A stretch of 64,000 bases of DNA from the NCBI GenBank assembly GCA_963169455.1, contig CAUJDW010000103.1:179961-243960 (forward strand), given 5' to 3'. Position 1 is the first letter of the stretch. Each line of letters opens with the position of its first letter. The notes beneath the pieces are model-generated. The model did not search any database. It saw nothing but the letters and a program-made list of their open reading frames with translations, and was not told the origin of the DNA. This DNA comes from Bacteroidota bacterium. GTDB lineage: Bacteria > Bacteroidota > Bacteroidia > Chitinophagales > Saprospiraceae. The translations under genes and the position numbers were made by a program. Below are positions 35,894 to 43,896 of this stretch, piece after piece.

Positions 35894-36973
35894 ATGCCCA
35901 AAAATAAAAAGAAACCCTCCCCCCCAACCCACGACTTCAGTCGTGGGTCCACCAACCGTGAGCCCACCAGCCGTGGGTCCACCAGCCGTGGGTCCACCAG
36001 CCGTAAGCCTACCAGGCGCAAGCCCACCAGTAAGTCAGTGCCTGCAAATACGTCAGAAAGCCAGGACGTCAGTAAGCCCACGCCTGACGGGCGTGGCTCT
36101 GCCCGCCCGCCGGAACGTCAGGGCGTCAGCAAGCCGGCGCGGCCTGGCGGCCGCGGGCATGCCAAACGCCGCTCGGCCAGTGCTGCCGGCCGTGGGCCCG
36201 CCAAACGCCGCTCGGCCTCTCATGAGCCCGCCAGCCGCAGGGAGCGGCCGGACGAAAGCCTGGAAGGCATGCGCCTCAACAAGTTCGTAGCCCACTGCGG
36301 GGTATGCGCCCGCCGGCAGGCTGCGGAGTATATCAAGGAAGGGCTCGTCACCGTCAATGGCGAAAAGGTGCTGGAACCCTATTACCAGGTGCAGAAAGGG
36401 GACGTCATTCGCTTTAAGGGTAAGGTAATCAAGCCCGAGGAGAAGAAGGTCTATATCCTCATGAACAAACCCAAGGATTATATCACCACCCTCAGTGACG
36501 AGCGCGGGCGCCATACGGTGATGGAGTTGTTGAAGGGCAAGGTGCGGGAGCGCATCTTCCCGGTCGGCCGCCTCGACCGGGCCACCACCGGCCTGCTGCT
36601 GCTGACCAACGATGGAGAACTTGCCAAAAAACTGTCCCATCCCAGCAGCAAAGCCAAGAAGGTTTACCATGTCGTACTGGACAAGCCCCTGGCCGCGGCC
36701 GACCTCGGCAGCATCCGGCAGGGCCTGGAGCTGGAAGACGGCCTGGCCCCCGTAAACTGGATCGACTATGACGGCAAGGGCAAGGACGAGCTGAGCCTGG
36801 AAATCATCATCGGCCGCAACCGCATCGTGCGCCGCATCTTCGAACACCTGGGCTACAAAGTCCTGCGCCTCGACCGCGTTTATTATGCCGGGCTGACCAA
36901 AAAGGATTTGCCCCGCGGGTTCTGGCGCCACCTCACCGAAAAGGAGGTGATCATGCTGAAACATTTTACCTGA
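35894..36973 (+). CDS. rluB: RluB-type rRNA pseudouridine synthase with repeat-derived N-terminal tail
   Basis: Converts a uridine in 23S rRNA to pseudouridine. Residues about 122-359 carry an S4 RNA-binding domain (MRLNKFVAHCGVCARRQAAE) and the RsuA/RluB/RluE catalytic domain with GRLDRATTG (catalytic D228) and TNDGELAKKLSHPSSKAKK. The first 120 residues are a basic, low-complexity tail absent from most orthologues. Its beginning (THDFSRGSTNREPTSRGSTS) is encoded by a REP-like palindrome with 15-base tandem repeats. Start ATG 35894 is preferred to an in-frame ATG at 35846 inside dnaB. It is probably cotranscribed with dnaB and the DinB-like gene. Confidence 0.85.
   Translation: MPKNKKKPSPPTHDFSRGSTNREPTSRGSTSRGSTSRKPTRRKPTSKSVPANTSESQDVSKPTPDGRGSARPPERQGVSKPARPGGRGHAKRRSASAAGRGPAKRRSASHEPASRRERPDESLEGMRLNKFVAHCGVCARRQAAEYIKEGLVTVNGEKVLEPYYQVQKGDVIRFKGKVIKPEEKKVYILMNKPKDYITTLSDERGRHTVMELLKGKVRERIFPVGRLDRATTGLLLLTNDGELAKKLSHPSSKAKKVYHVVLDKPLAAADLGSIRQGLELEDGLAPVNWIDYDGKGKDELSLEIIIGRNRIVRRIFEHLGYKVLRLDRVYYAGLTKKDLPRGFWRHLTEKEVIMLKHFT
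35927..36030 (+). repeat. REP-like palindrome with tandem half-repeats inside rluB
   Basis: A 22-base palindrome (ACCCACGACTT, then CAGTCGTGGGT) at 35927-35948 is followed by about five imperfect 15-base units built around GTGGGTCCACCAGCC. The block is read in frame by rluB. The same 22-base sequence occurs at 37517-37538. Confidence 0.9.
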
Positions 36974-36995
36974 CCGGCGGCTCAAAACATCAACC

Positions 36996-37517
36996 ATGCA
37001 ATTTTCACCCGAACCCATCATTGGCGAACTTGCCCGCAACAGGGAGTGCTTTCGAAGCCTGCTGTCGGGATCAGCTGAAGAGCTGATCCGCTGGCGGCCT
37101 GAGCCGGGAAAGTGGTGCCTGCTGGAAATCGCCTGCCACCTTTTTGATGAAGAACGCGAAGACTTCCGCACCAGGCTGTCCAGTGTCCTTCGGTATCCTG
37201 AGGCCCCCTTCCCGCCGATTGACCCCGTGGGCTGGGTAAGCACCCGGGATTACATCAATCAGGATTTCGAAGAGAAGCTCGAGGCTTTCCTGAAGGAGCG
37301 CGCCCATTCTGTCGAATGGCTGGAATCCTTGTCGTCGCCCTCCTGGGGCAACACCTATCAGCACCCTGCCATCGGCCCCATGTCGGGCGCCATGATCCTG
37401 TCCAACTGGCTGGCTCACGACTTCCTGCACATCCGGCAGATCATCCGCCTGAAATACAGCTACCTGAAAGCACAATCCAGGCAAAACCTCAGCTATGCAG
37501 GCGAATGGCAACCCTAA
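36996..37517 (+). CDS. DinB-like putative metal-dependent protein
   Basis: A 173-residue four-helix-bundle protein of the DinB superfamily, possibly a thiol- or metal-dependent transferase or hydrolase. The expected metal triad is present: H48 (EIACHLFDEERED), H141 and H145 (LAHDFLHIRQ). The length is typical. It sits 22 bases after rluB, and its stop codon is the first bases of the second REP-like palindrome. Function in the cell is not known; other family members are damage-induced or act on small thiols. Confidence 0.8.
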   Translation: MQFSPEPIIGELARNRECFRSLLSGSAEELIRWRPEPGKWCLLEIACHLFDEEREDFRTRLSSVLRYPEAPFPPIDPVGWVSTRDYINQDFEEKLEAFLKERAHSVEWLESLSSPSWGNTYQHPAIGPMSGAMILSNWLAHDFLHIRQIIRLKYSYLKAQSRQNLSYAGEWQP

Positions 37518-37631
37518 CCCACGACTTCAGTCGTGGGTACCCCCCGCCGTGGGTACCCCCCCCGTCGTGGGTACCCCCCGCCATGGGTATCCCCGTCGTG
37601 GGTACCCCCCGCCCTGGGTACCCCTCGTCGT
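37517..37631 (+). repeat. Second REP-like palindrome with tandem half-repeats before ligA
   Basis: The 22-base palindrome ACCCACGACTT / CAGTCGTGGGT at 37517-37538 is identical to that at 35927. It is followed by about six degenerate units of GTGGGTACCCCCCGCC with 15-18 base spacing. It lies between the DinB-like stop codon and the ligA start. Open frames through it (translating as PPPWVPP-type repeats) are not treated as coding. Confidence 0.9.
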
Positions 37632-37664
37632 TGCCGCCTAAAAAACTCAACCAACAACCACCTC

Positions 37665-39806
37665 ATGTACAGCACCGAAGAACAACGCGCCCTGTTTGAG
37701 CTTTCCAAGTCGTACCTCGACCCGGAGAGCCCTCTGCGGCGGCAATCGCCGGCTCAGCAGCTGGCCGGCCTGCGCCGTATTCTGGTATATCATGAATACC
37801 GGTATTACATCCAGAACGACCCGGTGGTGAGCGATTACGAATACGACCAGTTGTACAAGCAACTGGAGGCGTTGGAAATGGCCCACCCGGGCCTGGTAAC
37901 CCCCGACTCACCCACGCAGCGCGTATCTGCCGACCTCGTCAGCGATTTCCCTTCGGTAGAGCACCTTACGCCCATGCTCTCGCTGGCCAATTCGTACAAT
38001 GACGAAGACCTCATAGAGTTTGACGCTCAGATCAAGCGCTACCTCAACCTGCCGGAAGATATGGACATCGAGTATTCGGTGGAGCCCAAGTTCGACGGCG
38101 GCAGCATAGCCCTCGTTTACGAAGGCGGCCAACTGGTGCGCGCCGCCACGCGCGGCAACGGGGTAATGGGCGAGGAAATGACCGGCAATGCGCGGGCGAT
38201 CCGGTCTATACCGCTGAAGGCGGATTTCGCCCGCTTCGGCATCCACAAGGTGGAACTGCGGGGGGAAGTCATCATCCGGAAAGACATTTTCGAAAAGATC
38301 AATAAAAAAAGAGCGGATGAAGGCTTGCCTCTTTTCGCCAATGCCCGGAATACAGCCACCGGCGGGTTGCGTATGAAAGACCCCCAGGAGGTGGCCAAGC
38401 GGGGGCTTGAAGCCTTCATTTACACCCTCGGATATGCCGTTGATAAGGACGGCAATGACATCCTTTCCAGGTTTTCGACCCATAGCGAGAGCCTCGACAT
38501 GCTTTCCCAACTGGGCTTTAAGGCGCCGGTAAAAGGGGAGGAGCGGGGCGTTTTCAAAAACATCCGGGATGCCGTCGGCTTCTGTCTCGCCTGGCAGGAC
38601 AAGCGGGAGCAGTACCCTTACGAGATTGACGGTATGGTGGTGAAGGCCAACAGCCGCGAGCTGCAGGAACGCACCGGCTCGACGAGCCACCACCCCCGCT
38701 GGGCCATCGCTTTCAAATTCAAGGCCAAGCAGGCCACCAGCAGGTTGCTGCATGTCGAATATCAGGTGGGCAAGATCGGCTCCATTACTCCTGTGGCCAA
38801 GATAGAGCCGGTTCAACTGGCGGGCGTCACCATTTCATCGGTTTCCCTGCACAATGAAGACTTCATCAGGAGCAAGGGCCTGCGCATCGGCGATACGGTG
38901 CTGGTGGAACGGGCGGGCGATGTGATCCCCTACATCGTCAAAGCTATGGACGAGCTGCGCGACGGCTCCGAAAGGCCCATCGAATTCCCGAAATTCTGCC
39001 CCGTCAACGACACGGATGAGCCGGTGGAGCTGGTGCGGGTGGAGGGGGAGGCTGCCTGGCGCTGCCCCACCTGCGTATGCGGGGCGCAGAACCTGCAGCG
39101 CATCATCTTTCACGCCTCCAAAGACGCCATGGATATCGAAGGCCTGGGCAAGGCCATCGTCGAGCGTTTTTATGAACTGGGCTGGCTGCGCACCATCGCC
39201 GATGTGTACCGCCTGGATTACGACAAGATCGCCCAACTGGAAGGTTTCGGCGAAAAATCGGCCGCCAATCTGAAAGCTGCCATTGATAAGGCCAAGCAGA
39301 ACCCCATCCACCGCTTGCTGCACAGCCTGAGTATTCACCACCTGGGCAAAAAAGTGTCCAGGCTGCTGGCCGCCGAGATACAGCATGTGCTCGAACTCAA
39401 AAACTGGGAGATGGAGGATTTTACCCACATCAGGGACATCGGGCCGGTGGTGGCCGAGAACGTCATCGATTTCTTCCGCAACGAGCACAACATACACCTC
39501 CTGGAGGAAATGGAAGCCCTGGGCGTCAACCTCCGGCAAACCGAAGACGACCGGCCCCGGGCAGCCTCAGCCGGCGCTCCCCTGGCCGGCAAGGCCATCC
39601 TTTTCACCGGCAGCCTGCAAACCATGAGCCGCAAGGAAGCCCAGGCCAGGGCCGAAGCCGCCGGCGCCAAAAACATCAGCGCCGTGAGCAGCAACCTGGA
39701 CATCCTCGTCGTGGGGGAAAATGCAGGCTCCAAGTTGAAAAAAGCCCGCGAACTGGGCACAGTGGCCGTGATGACGGAGGAGGAGTTCCTGAAACTGCTG
39801 GGCTAG
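37665..39806 (+). CDS. ligA: NAD-dependent DNA ligase
   Basis: Seals nicks in replication and repair using NAD. The 713-residue product has the Ia domain, the adenylation lysine in EPKFDGG (K142), the segment RATRGNGVMGEEMTGNARAI, an OB fold, a four-cysteine zinc finger (FCPVND to CPTCVCG, about 444-472), helix-hairpin-helix repeats and a C-terminal BRCT domain (about 639-713; AILFTGSLQTMSRKEAQARA). The ATG at 37665 (MYSTEEQRALFELSK) is chosen because a GTG at 37533 would begin inside the REP-like repeat. Domain order and length are those of standard LigA. Confidence 0.95.
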   Translation: MYSTEEQRALFELSKSYLDPESPLRRQSPAQQLAGLRRILVYHEYRYYIQNDPVVSDYEYDQLYKQLEALEMAHPGLVTPDSPTQRVSADLVSDFPSVEHLTPMLSLANSYNDEDLIEFDAQIKRYLNLPEDMDIEYSVEPKFDGGSIALVYEGGQLVRAATRGNGVMGEEMTGNARAIRSIPLKADFARFGIHKVELRGEVIIRKDIFEKINKKRADEGLPLFANARNTATGGLRMKDPQEVAKRGLEAFIYTLGYAVDKDGNDILSRFSTHSESLDMLSQLGFKAPVKGEERGVFKNIRDAVGFCLAWQDKREQYPYEIDGMVVKANSRELQERTGSTSHHPRWAIAFKFKAKQATSRLLHVEYQVGKIGSITPVAKIEPVQLAGVTISSVSLHNEDFIRSKGLRIGDTVLVERAGDVIPYIVKAMDELRDGSERPIEFPKFCPVNDTDEPVELVRVEGEAAWRCPTCVCGAQNLQRIIFHASKDAMDIEGLGKAIVERFYELGWLRTIADVYRLDYDKIAQLEGFGEKSAANLKAAIDKAKQNPIHRLLHSLSIHHLGKKVSRLLAAEIQHVLELKNWEMEDFTHIRDIGPVVAENVIDFFRNEHNIHLLEEMEALGVNLRQTEDDRPRAASAGAPLAGKAILFTGSLQTMSRKEAQARAEAAGAKNISAVSSNLDILVVGENAGSKLKKARELGTVAVMTEEEFLKLLG

Positions 39807-39846
39807 CGCTCACGGGCGGCAGCGCGCGCGGCATGCCCTTCCCGCC

Positions 39847-40131
39847 TCAGTTCCACCGCGGCTTCGAAATGATGACCATGAGGAGGAACAAAAGGTACAA
39901 CAGCCCCGGCACGGCAAGTATAGCCAACAGCAATTTCGCCAGTACGAGTTTTTCCAGCCCCTTCAGCCACAGGCTGCCCAGCAGGATGGCGGCCAGCGCG
40001 GCCAGTATCATCGCCCACAACCCCGAGTTGAAGGAGGAAACGGAACCATCGCCCAGGCCGATGAAGAAAAAATAGAGCACCACCAATGCAATGCAGGCGT
40101 CAAAACTCCAGAGTATCCAGAAGAATGTCAT
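39847..40131 (-). CDS. Small membrane protein
   Basis: A 94-residue protein with three predicted membrane helices (MTFFWILWSFDACIALVVLY, SGLWAMILAALAAILLGS, KLLLAILAVPGLLYLLFL) and a short C-terminal tail ending KPRWN. The arrangement resembles small unassigned permease-like proteins of Bacteroidota. No catalytic or binding motif is visible. It converges with ligA (40-base gap) and diverges from the M1 peptidase gene. Confidence 0.6.
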   Translation of the reverse strand: MTFFWILWSFDACIALVVLYFFFIGLGDGSVSSFNSGLWAMILAALAAILLGSLWLKGLEKLVLAKLLLAILAVPGLLYLLFLLMVIISKPRWN

Positions 40132-40307
40132 AAACAGGGATTTAGGTTAAAGGCTGAAAGTTACCAGCAATTTCTCATATTCGGTGTACACGGATGGCCT
40201 TGCCGGGCCGGCAGGGCAGTTGCAGGTGGCCCGCCCCGATTTTGCCGGGTTTCAGCCACCCCTATTAATTCCCGGACAATTCCCTACTTTGCAATAAAAA
40301 ATCACCC

Positions 40308-42215
40308 ATGTTTCGATCCATAACCCTCTTCGCCCTTGCTGCCTTTTTTTCCGCAACAATTTTGCAGGCCCAACCGGCGATCTACATTGCCCGCGACTTT
40401 CAGCAGGCCATTCGGAATAACACCCGGGCCCTGGACGGGCGCCCCGGCAGCGCCTACTGGCAGAACCGGGCTCATTACGATCTGGACGTTACTGTAAAAC
40501 CCGGGGAAAAGAAGGTGGAAGGCAAAGCCCGCATCACTTATTACAATAACAGCCCTGACGCCCTGCCGCGGCTCAACCTCAAGCTGATCCAGAACGTCCA
40601 CCTGCCCCGGGCCGTGCGGGCCATGCAGGTTGGGGAAGACTACCTCACCGATGGCATACGCCTGTTCAATATCCGGGCCGATGGAGAACCCGTAGCCTGG
40701 GATAACACTGCCGTCCAGGCCTCCGACGACCCCACCAATGCCTGGCTCAGCCTTCCGAAAGCGCTGGAACCCGGCCGGTCGGTGCGCATCGAACTGGAAT
40801 GGAGCTATACCCTGCAGGCATCGCGCCACGAACACCGCGAGGGCATGGTTGATTCCGTTTCTCTATACTGCGCCTACTGGTATCCCCGCCTGGCCGTTTA
40901 CGACGACATCCGTGGCTGGGACGTCATTCCGCACAACGTGCAAACGGAATTTTACAGCGATTTCAACGATTACGACGTCACCATCCGCGTTCCTGAGGGT
41001 TTCATCGTATGGGCAACCGGCGAACTGGCCAATGCCGCAGAGGTGCTCCGGGAACCCTATCTCGGGCGGTTACAGCAGTCTTACCAATCGGACGAGATCA
41101 TTAAGGTCGTAACCGCCGGCGACCTGAAGAAGGGCGGCATTACGGTGCGGCAGCCCCAGTTGGCCTGGCGCTACCGGGCCGGGGGCGTCACCGACTTCGC
41201 CTTCGGGCTTAGCAGCCATTTCCTCTGGGACGCCACCAGTGTGGTGGCAGATACCCTGAGCGGCCGGCGCGCCAGCGTGCAAACCGCCTATCAGCAAAAA
41301 TCGCCGGGTTTCTCCGAGGTAGCCGATATTGCCCGCAACTGCATCCGTTACTTTTCCACCCGAATGCCGGCCATTCCCTACCCCTACCCGAAACTGACGG
41401 TATTCAACGGTTTCGGGCAGATGGAATACCCCATGATGGTCAATGACGTGGATATGTACAACCAGGATGACAACAGGGCCCTCACCGCCCACGAGATCGC
41501 CCACACCTACTTCCCTTTTCTGGTCGGCGTCAACGAATCGGCGTTCGCCTGGATGGACGAGGGCTGGGCCACGCTTCTGGAGTACTTTGCCTGTACCGAG
41601 CTCTACACCCTGAAAAACCCGGAACAATCCATTTACCCGGGCTATTACATGCGCCGCTACCTGGGCCCGAAAGGGCCGGAGACGGAAGTGCCCATTTTCA
41701 CTCCATCCTTCCAGCAGTTGAACCCCGCCTATGGCCTGAACGCCTATGGCAAGCCTGCCAGCGCCTACCTCTCACTGATGCACCTGCTGGGCCGCGAGAC
41801 ATTCCTGGAATGCCTGCACGCCTACGTGGAGCGCTGGCGCGGCAAACACCCGCAACCCTATGACTTCTTTTTCACCTTCGGGGACGTCTCCGGACAGGAC
41901 CTGGGTTGGTTCTGGCAGCGTTGGTTTATGGAATACAACACCATGGACCTGGCGCTGGAAGGCTATCAGTTTGAAAACGGCATCAGTTATGTGCGGGTGC
42001 GCAACGAAGGCGGCAAGCCCCTGCCTATCATTCTGAAAGCCATACTGGAGGACGGCAGCAGCCAAACTTTTACCTTCAGCCCCGGCTGGTGGGAAGGCAG
42101 CGATGTAGTGGAAGCCGGCTTCGCAACGCCCGGCCCGGCGCGCCGGGTAGAGCTGGTATGGAAGGATTTTGTCGATGTGGACAGCACGGACGACGTGCTG
42201 GAGGTGAAGCCGTAA
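40308..42215 (+). CDS. M1-family zinc aminopeptidase-like protein
   Basis: A 635-residue exported metallopeptidase. Signal peptide MFRSITLFALAAFFSATILQ followed by AQP. The M1 N-terminal beta-sandwich covers about 40-250. The substrate-binding loop is NGFGQMEYPMM, a variant of the GAMEN motif. The zinc site is HEIAH at H395/H399, with third ligand E418 in MDEGWA and general base E396. The C-terminal helical part ends at DSTDDVLEV. It probably works in the periplasm or outside, trimming peptides. A weak -7-like CTACTTTGC lies at about 40287-40295. Confidence 0.85.
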   Translation: MFRSITLFALAAFFSATILQAQPAIYIARDFQQAIRNNTRALDGRPGSAYWQNRAHYDLDVTVKPGEKKVEGKARITYYNNSPDALPRLNLKLIQNVHLPRAVRAMQVGEDYLTDGIRLFNIRADGEPVAWDNTAVQASDDPTNAWLSLPKALEPGRSVRIELEWSYTLQASRHEHREGMVDSVSLYCAYWYPRLAVYDDIRGWDVIPHNVQTEFYSDFNDYDVTIRVPEGFIVWATGELANAAEVLREPYLGRLQQSYQSDEIIKVVTAGDLKKGGITVRQPQLAWRYRAGGVTDFAFGLSSHFLWDATSVVADTLSGRRASVQTAYQQKSPGFSEVADIARNCIRYFSTRMPAIPYPYPKLTVFNGFGQMEYPMMVNDVDMYNQDDNRALTAHEIAHTYFPFLVGVNESAFAWMDEGWATLLEYFACTELYTLKNPEQSIYPGYYMRRYLGPKGPETEVPIFTPSFQQLNPAYGLNAYGKPASAYLSLMHLLGRETFLECLHAYVERWRGKHPQPYDFFFTFGDVSGQDLGWFWQRWFMEYNTMDLALEGYQFENGISYVRVRNEGGKPLPIILKAILEDGSSQTFTFSPGWWEGSDVVEAGFATPGPARRVELVWKDFVDVDSTDDVLEVKP

Positions 42216-42217
42216 GG

Positions 42218-42289
42218 AACCCCCGCGGGTTTTCCCAACCCCGCGGGTTTGAGAAAACCCGCGGGGTTTGAGAAAACCCGCGGGGGGTA
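42218..42289. terminator. Four CCGCGGG repeats forming nested hairpins
   Basis: Four alternating copies of ACCCCGCGGGTTT-type sequence in inverted orientation between the convergent M1 peptidase and mscL genes. Several alternative stems are possible (for example 42238-42250 with 42256-42268). It is probably a bidirectional terminator and also a repetitive palindromic element. Confidence 0.6.
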
Positions 42290-42297
42290 TTTTTCTC

Positions 42298-42717
42298 CTA
42301 CTTCTTCAGCAGGTCGCGGATTTCGGTGAGCAATTGTTCGGCGGTGGGGCCCGGAGGCGGCGCGGGGGCGGCTTCTTCTTTTTTCTTCTGGCGGTCCTGC
42401 ATCTTGTTGTAGGTGCGCACCAGCATGAAGATAGCGAAGGCAATGATGAGAAAATCGATCACCTTCTGGATGAAGGCGCCATACCTGAGCTGAACGGCCT
42501 CGGCTGCAACAGCGCCGGTTTCGTCGAGTTGAGCCTCTTTCAGCGTGATCGCCAGGGCGGAGAAATCGACTCCGCCGAGCAGCAGCCCGATGGGCGGCAT
42601 GATCACGTCATTGGTGAAGGAAGTCACCACTGCGCCGAAAGCGCCGGCGATGATGACGGCAACGGCCAGTTCGAGCACATTGCCGCGCATGATAAAGTCT
42701 TTGAATTCTTTCAACAT
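42298..42717 (-). CDS. mscL: Large-conductance mechanosensitive channel
   Basis: A homopentameric inner-membrane channel that opens on osmotic downshock. The 139-residue product has the N-terminal [22 protein letters not shown]1 ([20 protein letters not shown]) with the hydrophobic constriction, a periplasmic loop (residues about 45-80) and TM2 ([19 protein letters not shown]), then a charged C-terminal helix with a proline/alanine linker. The length is typical. It is convergent with the M1 peptidase gene. Confidence 0.95.
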   Translation of the reverse strand: MLKEFKDFIMRGNVLELAVAVIIAGAFGAVVTSFTNDVIMPPIGLLLGGVDFSALAITLKEAQLDETGAVAAEAVQLRYGAFIQKVIDFLIIAFAIFMLVRTYNKMQDRQKKKEEAAPAPPPGPTAEQLLTEIRDLLKK

Positions 42718-42948
42718 AGTCTGGCAAGGTTTTGGTTATCGCAATGTTATGATTCAGGTGAGGCTGTTGCAGCCTTGTTGGTTTTTTACTTTTTCAACCC
42801 TACATTCACCCGGCGCGCATTATTCTCATGCGTCTAATTTAACCATTATTTTCACATTTTTTATCCCATGCAGGGTGGTTGCTGCCGAATCAGTTCCTTT
42901 AACGCCACCGGCAGGGGCGCCCGGCAAGGAAAGAATAAGGTTAAGACT

Positions 42949-43800
42949 ATGGAACAGCCGATCCACAGAAACCAATGCCCTAGCTGCGCCCATCTCATGT
43001 ACGGGCGGTATTGCAGCCATTGCGGGGAAAAGCGCCTGGAGCCTCATGAACGGAGCCTGCGCTTCCTTGTTGGGGAATTTATCGGCGCCTTGTTTAATAT
43101 CGACAACAGGTTTTTCAAATCCATCCGCCTGATGTTGCGCCGGCCGGGACAACTATCTCAGCATTACGTGAATGGAAGGCGGCGCCTGTATATGCGGCCC
43201 AGTTCTCTGTTCCTCATTCTGGCGGCCGTTTATTTTCTCTTTTCCCCTTTTGAATTATTTGTGGCGCCTCTGAAAACGCATACTCATTATTCCGGCTATC
43301 GGGGCTATGCCTCGAGGGAGGTGCAGGAAAAACTTTCAGAAGATAATATTAGCCTGGAAACGCTCACCCAGGCATTCAACAAGCAATCCGGGCAGGTAGC
43401 CAAGTGGCTGATCCTGCTGTTCCTGCCGGTGACGGGACTGATCCTGTCCATCTTGTTTTATCGGAGGGGCTGTTATCTGGCCGATCATTTTATGCTGGGG
43501 ATCGAGCTGAACAGCTATAACCTGTTCATGCATTTTATGCTGTTTCCCTTGTTTTTGGTTGTAGCCGTCCTTTTGGCGCGCGCCCTGTTGTCCGTTGAAT
43601 TCCAAATCACCGATGCTTTTCTGGTTCCTGCCATCGGGCTCTCTTTTGCCACCTTTTCCACCCTCGCGTTTCACCGGTTTTACGGGCAAAAATGGTGGGT
43701 GAGCTTTTTGAAAGCGATCCTGTTTCTGTTGCTGATCGCCCAGTTCGCTTTCGTCTTCTACCGGTTCATCCTGTTTTGGATTACCCTGCAGTTGATATGA
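42949..43800 (+). CDS. DUF3667-type zinc-ribbon membrane protein
   Basis: A 283-residue protein. The N-terminus carries a zinc-ribbon of the form CPSCAHLMYGRYCSHCG (four cysteines), followed by a short cytosolic region (FKSIRLMLRRPGQLSQHYVN) and four to five hydrophobic helices (from about residue 85; the last at FAFVFYRFILFWITLQLI). This matches the DUF3667 type common in Bacteroidota. Function is unknown. The ATG at 42949 (MEQPIHRNQCPSC) is chosen because the ribbon follows at once; an upstream ATG at 42868 would add 27 residues of low similarity. Confidence 0.75.
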   Translation: MEQPIHRNQCPSCAHLMYGRYCSHCGEKRLEPHERSLRFLVGEFIGALFNIDNRFFKSIRLMLRRPGQLSQHYVNGRRRLYMRPSSLFLILAAVYFLFSPFELFVAPLKTHTHYSGYRGYASREVQEKLSEDNISLETLTQAFNKQSGQVAKWLILLFLPVTGLILSILFYRRGCYLADHFMLGIELNSYNLFMHFMLFPLFLVVAVLLARALLSVEFQITDAFLVPAIGLSFATFSTLAFHRFYGQKWWVSFLKAILFLLLIAQFAFVFYRFILFWITLQLI

Positions 43801-43821
43801 ACCGTTTTGCCGGAAAAGCAA

Positions 43822-43855
43822 AAGGGCCTCCGCGGGCAAAACCCGCAAGGCCCTT
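43822..43855. terminator. Hairpin between convergent DUF3667 and aconitase genes
   Basis: AAGGGCCT plus GCGGG pairs with CCCGC plus AGGCCCTT around a CAAAA loop, with small internal bulges. It starts 22 bases after the DUF3667 stop and can work in both directions. Confidence 0.7.
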
Positions 43856-43896
43856 CTGCATATTAGCATCAGTTGTCAGGCCGCGTTGCCTACTGA

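Noticed and set aside
35927..37631. Tandem GTGGGT units considered as a CRISPR array
   Set aside because: The units are 15-18 bases apart without unique spacers and are degenerate, fitting REP half-repeats instead.
37533..37664. GTG start extending ligA through the REP-like repeat
   Set aside because: The added 44 residues are proline/tryptophan-rich repeat translation; LigA similarity begins at MYSTEEQRAL (37665).
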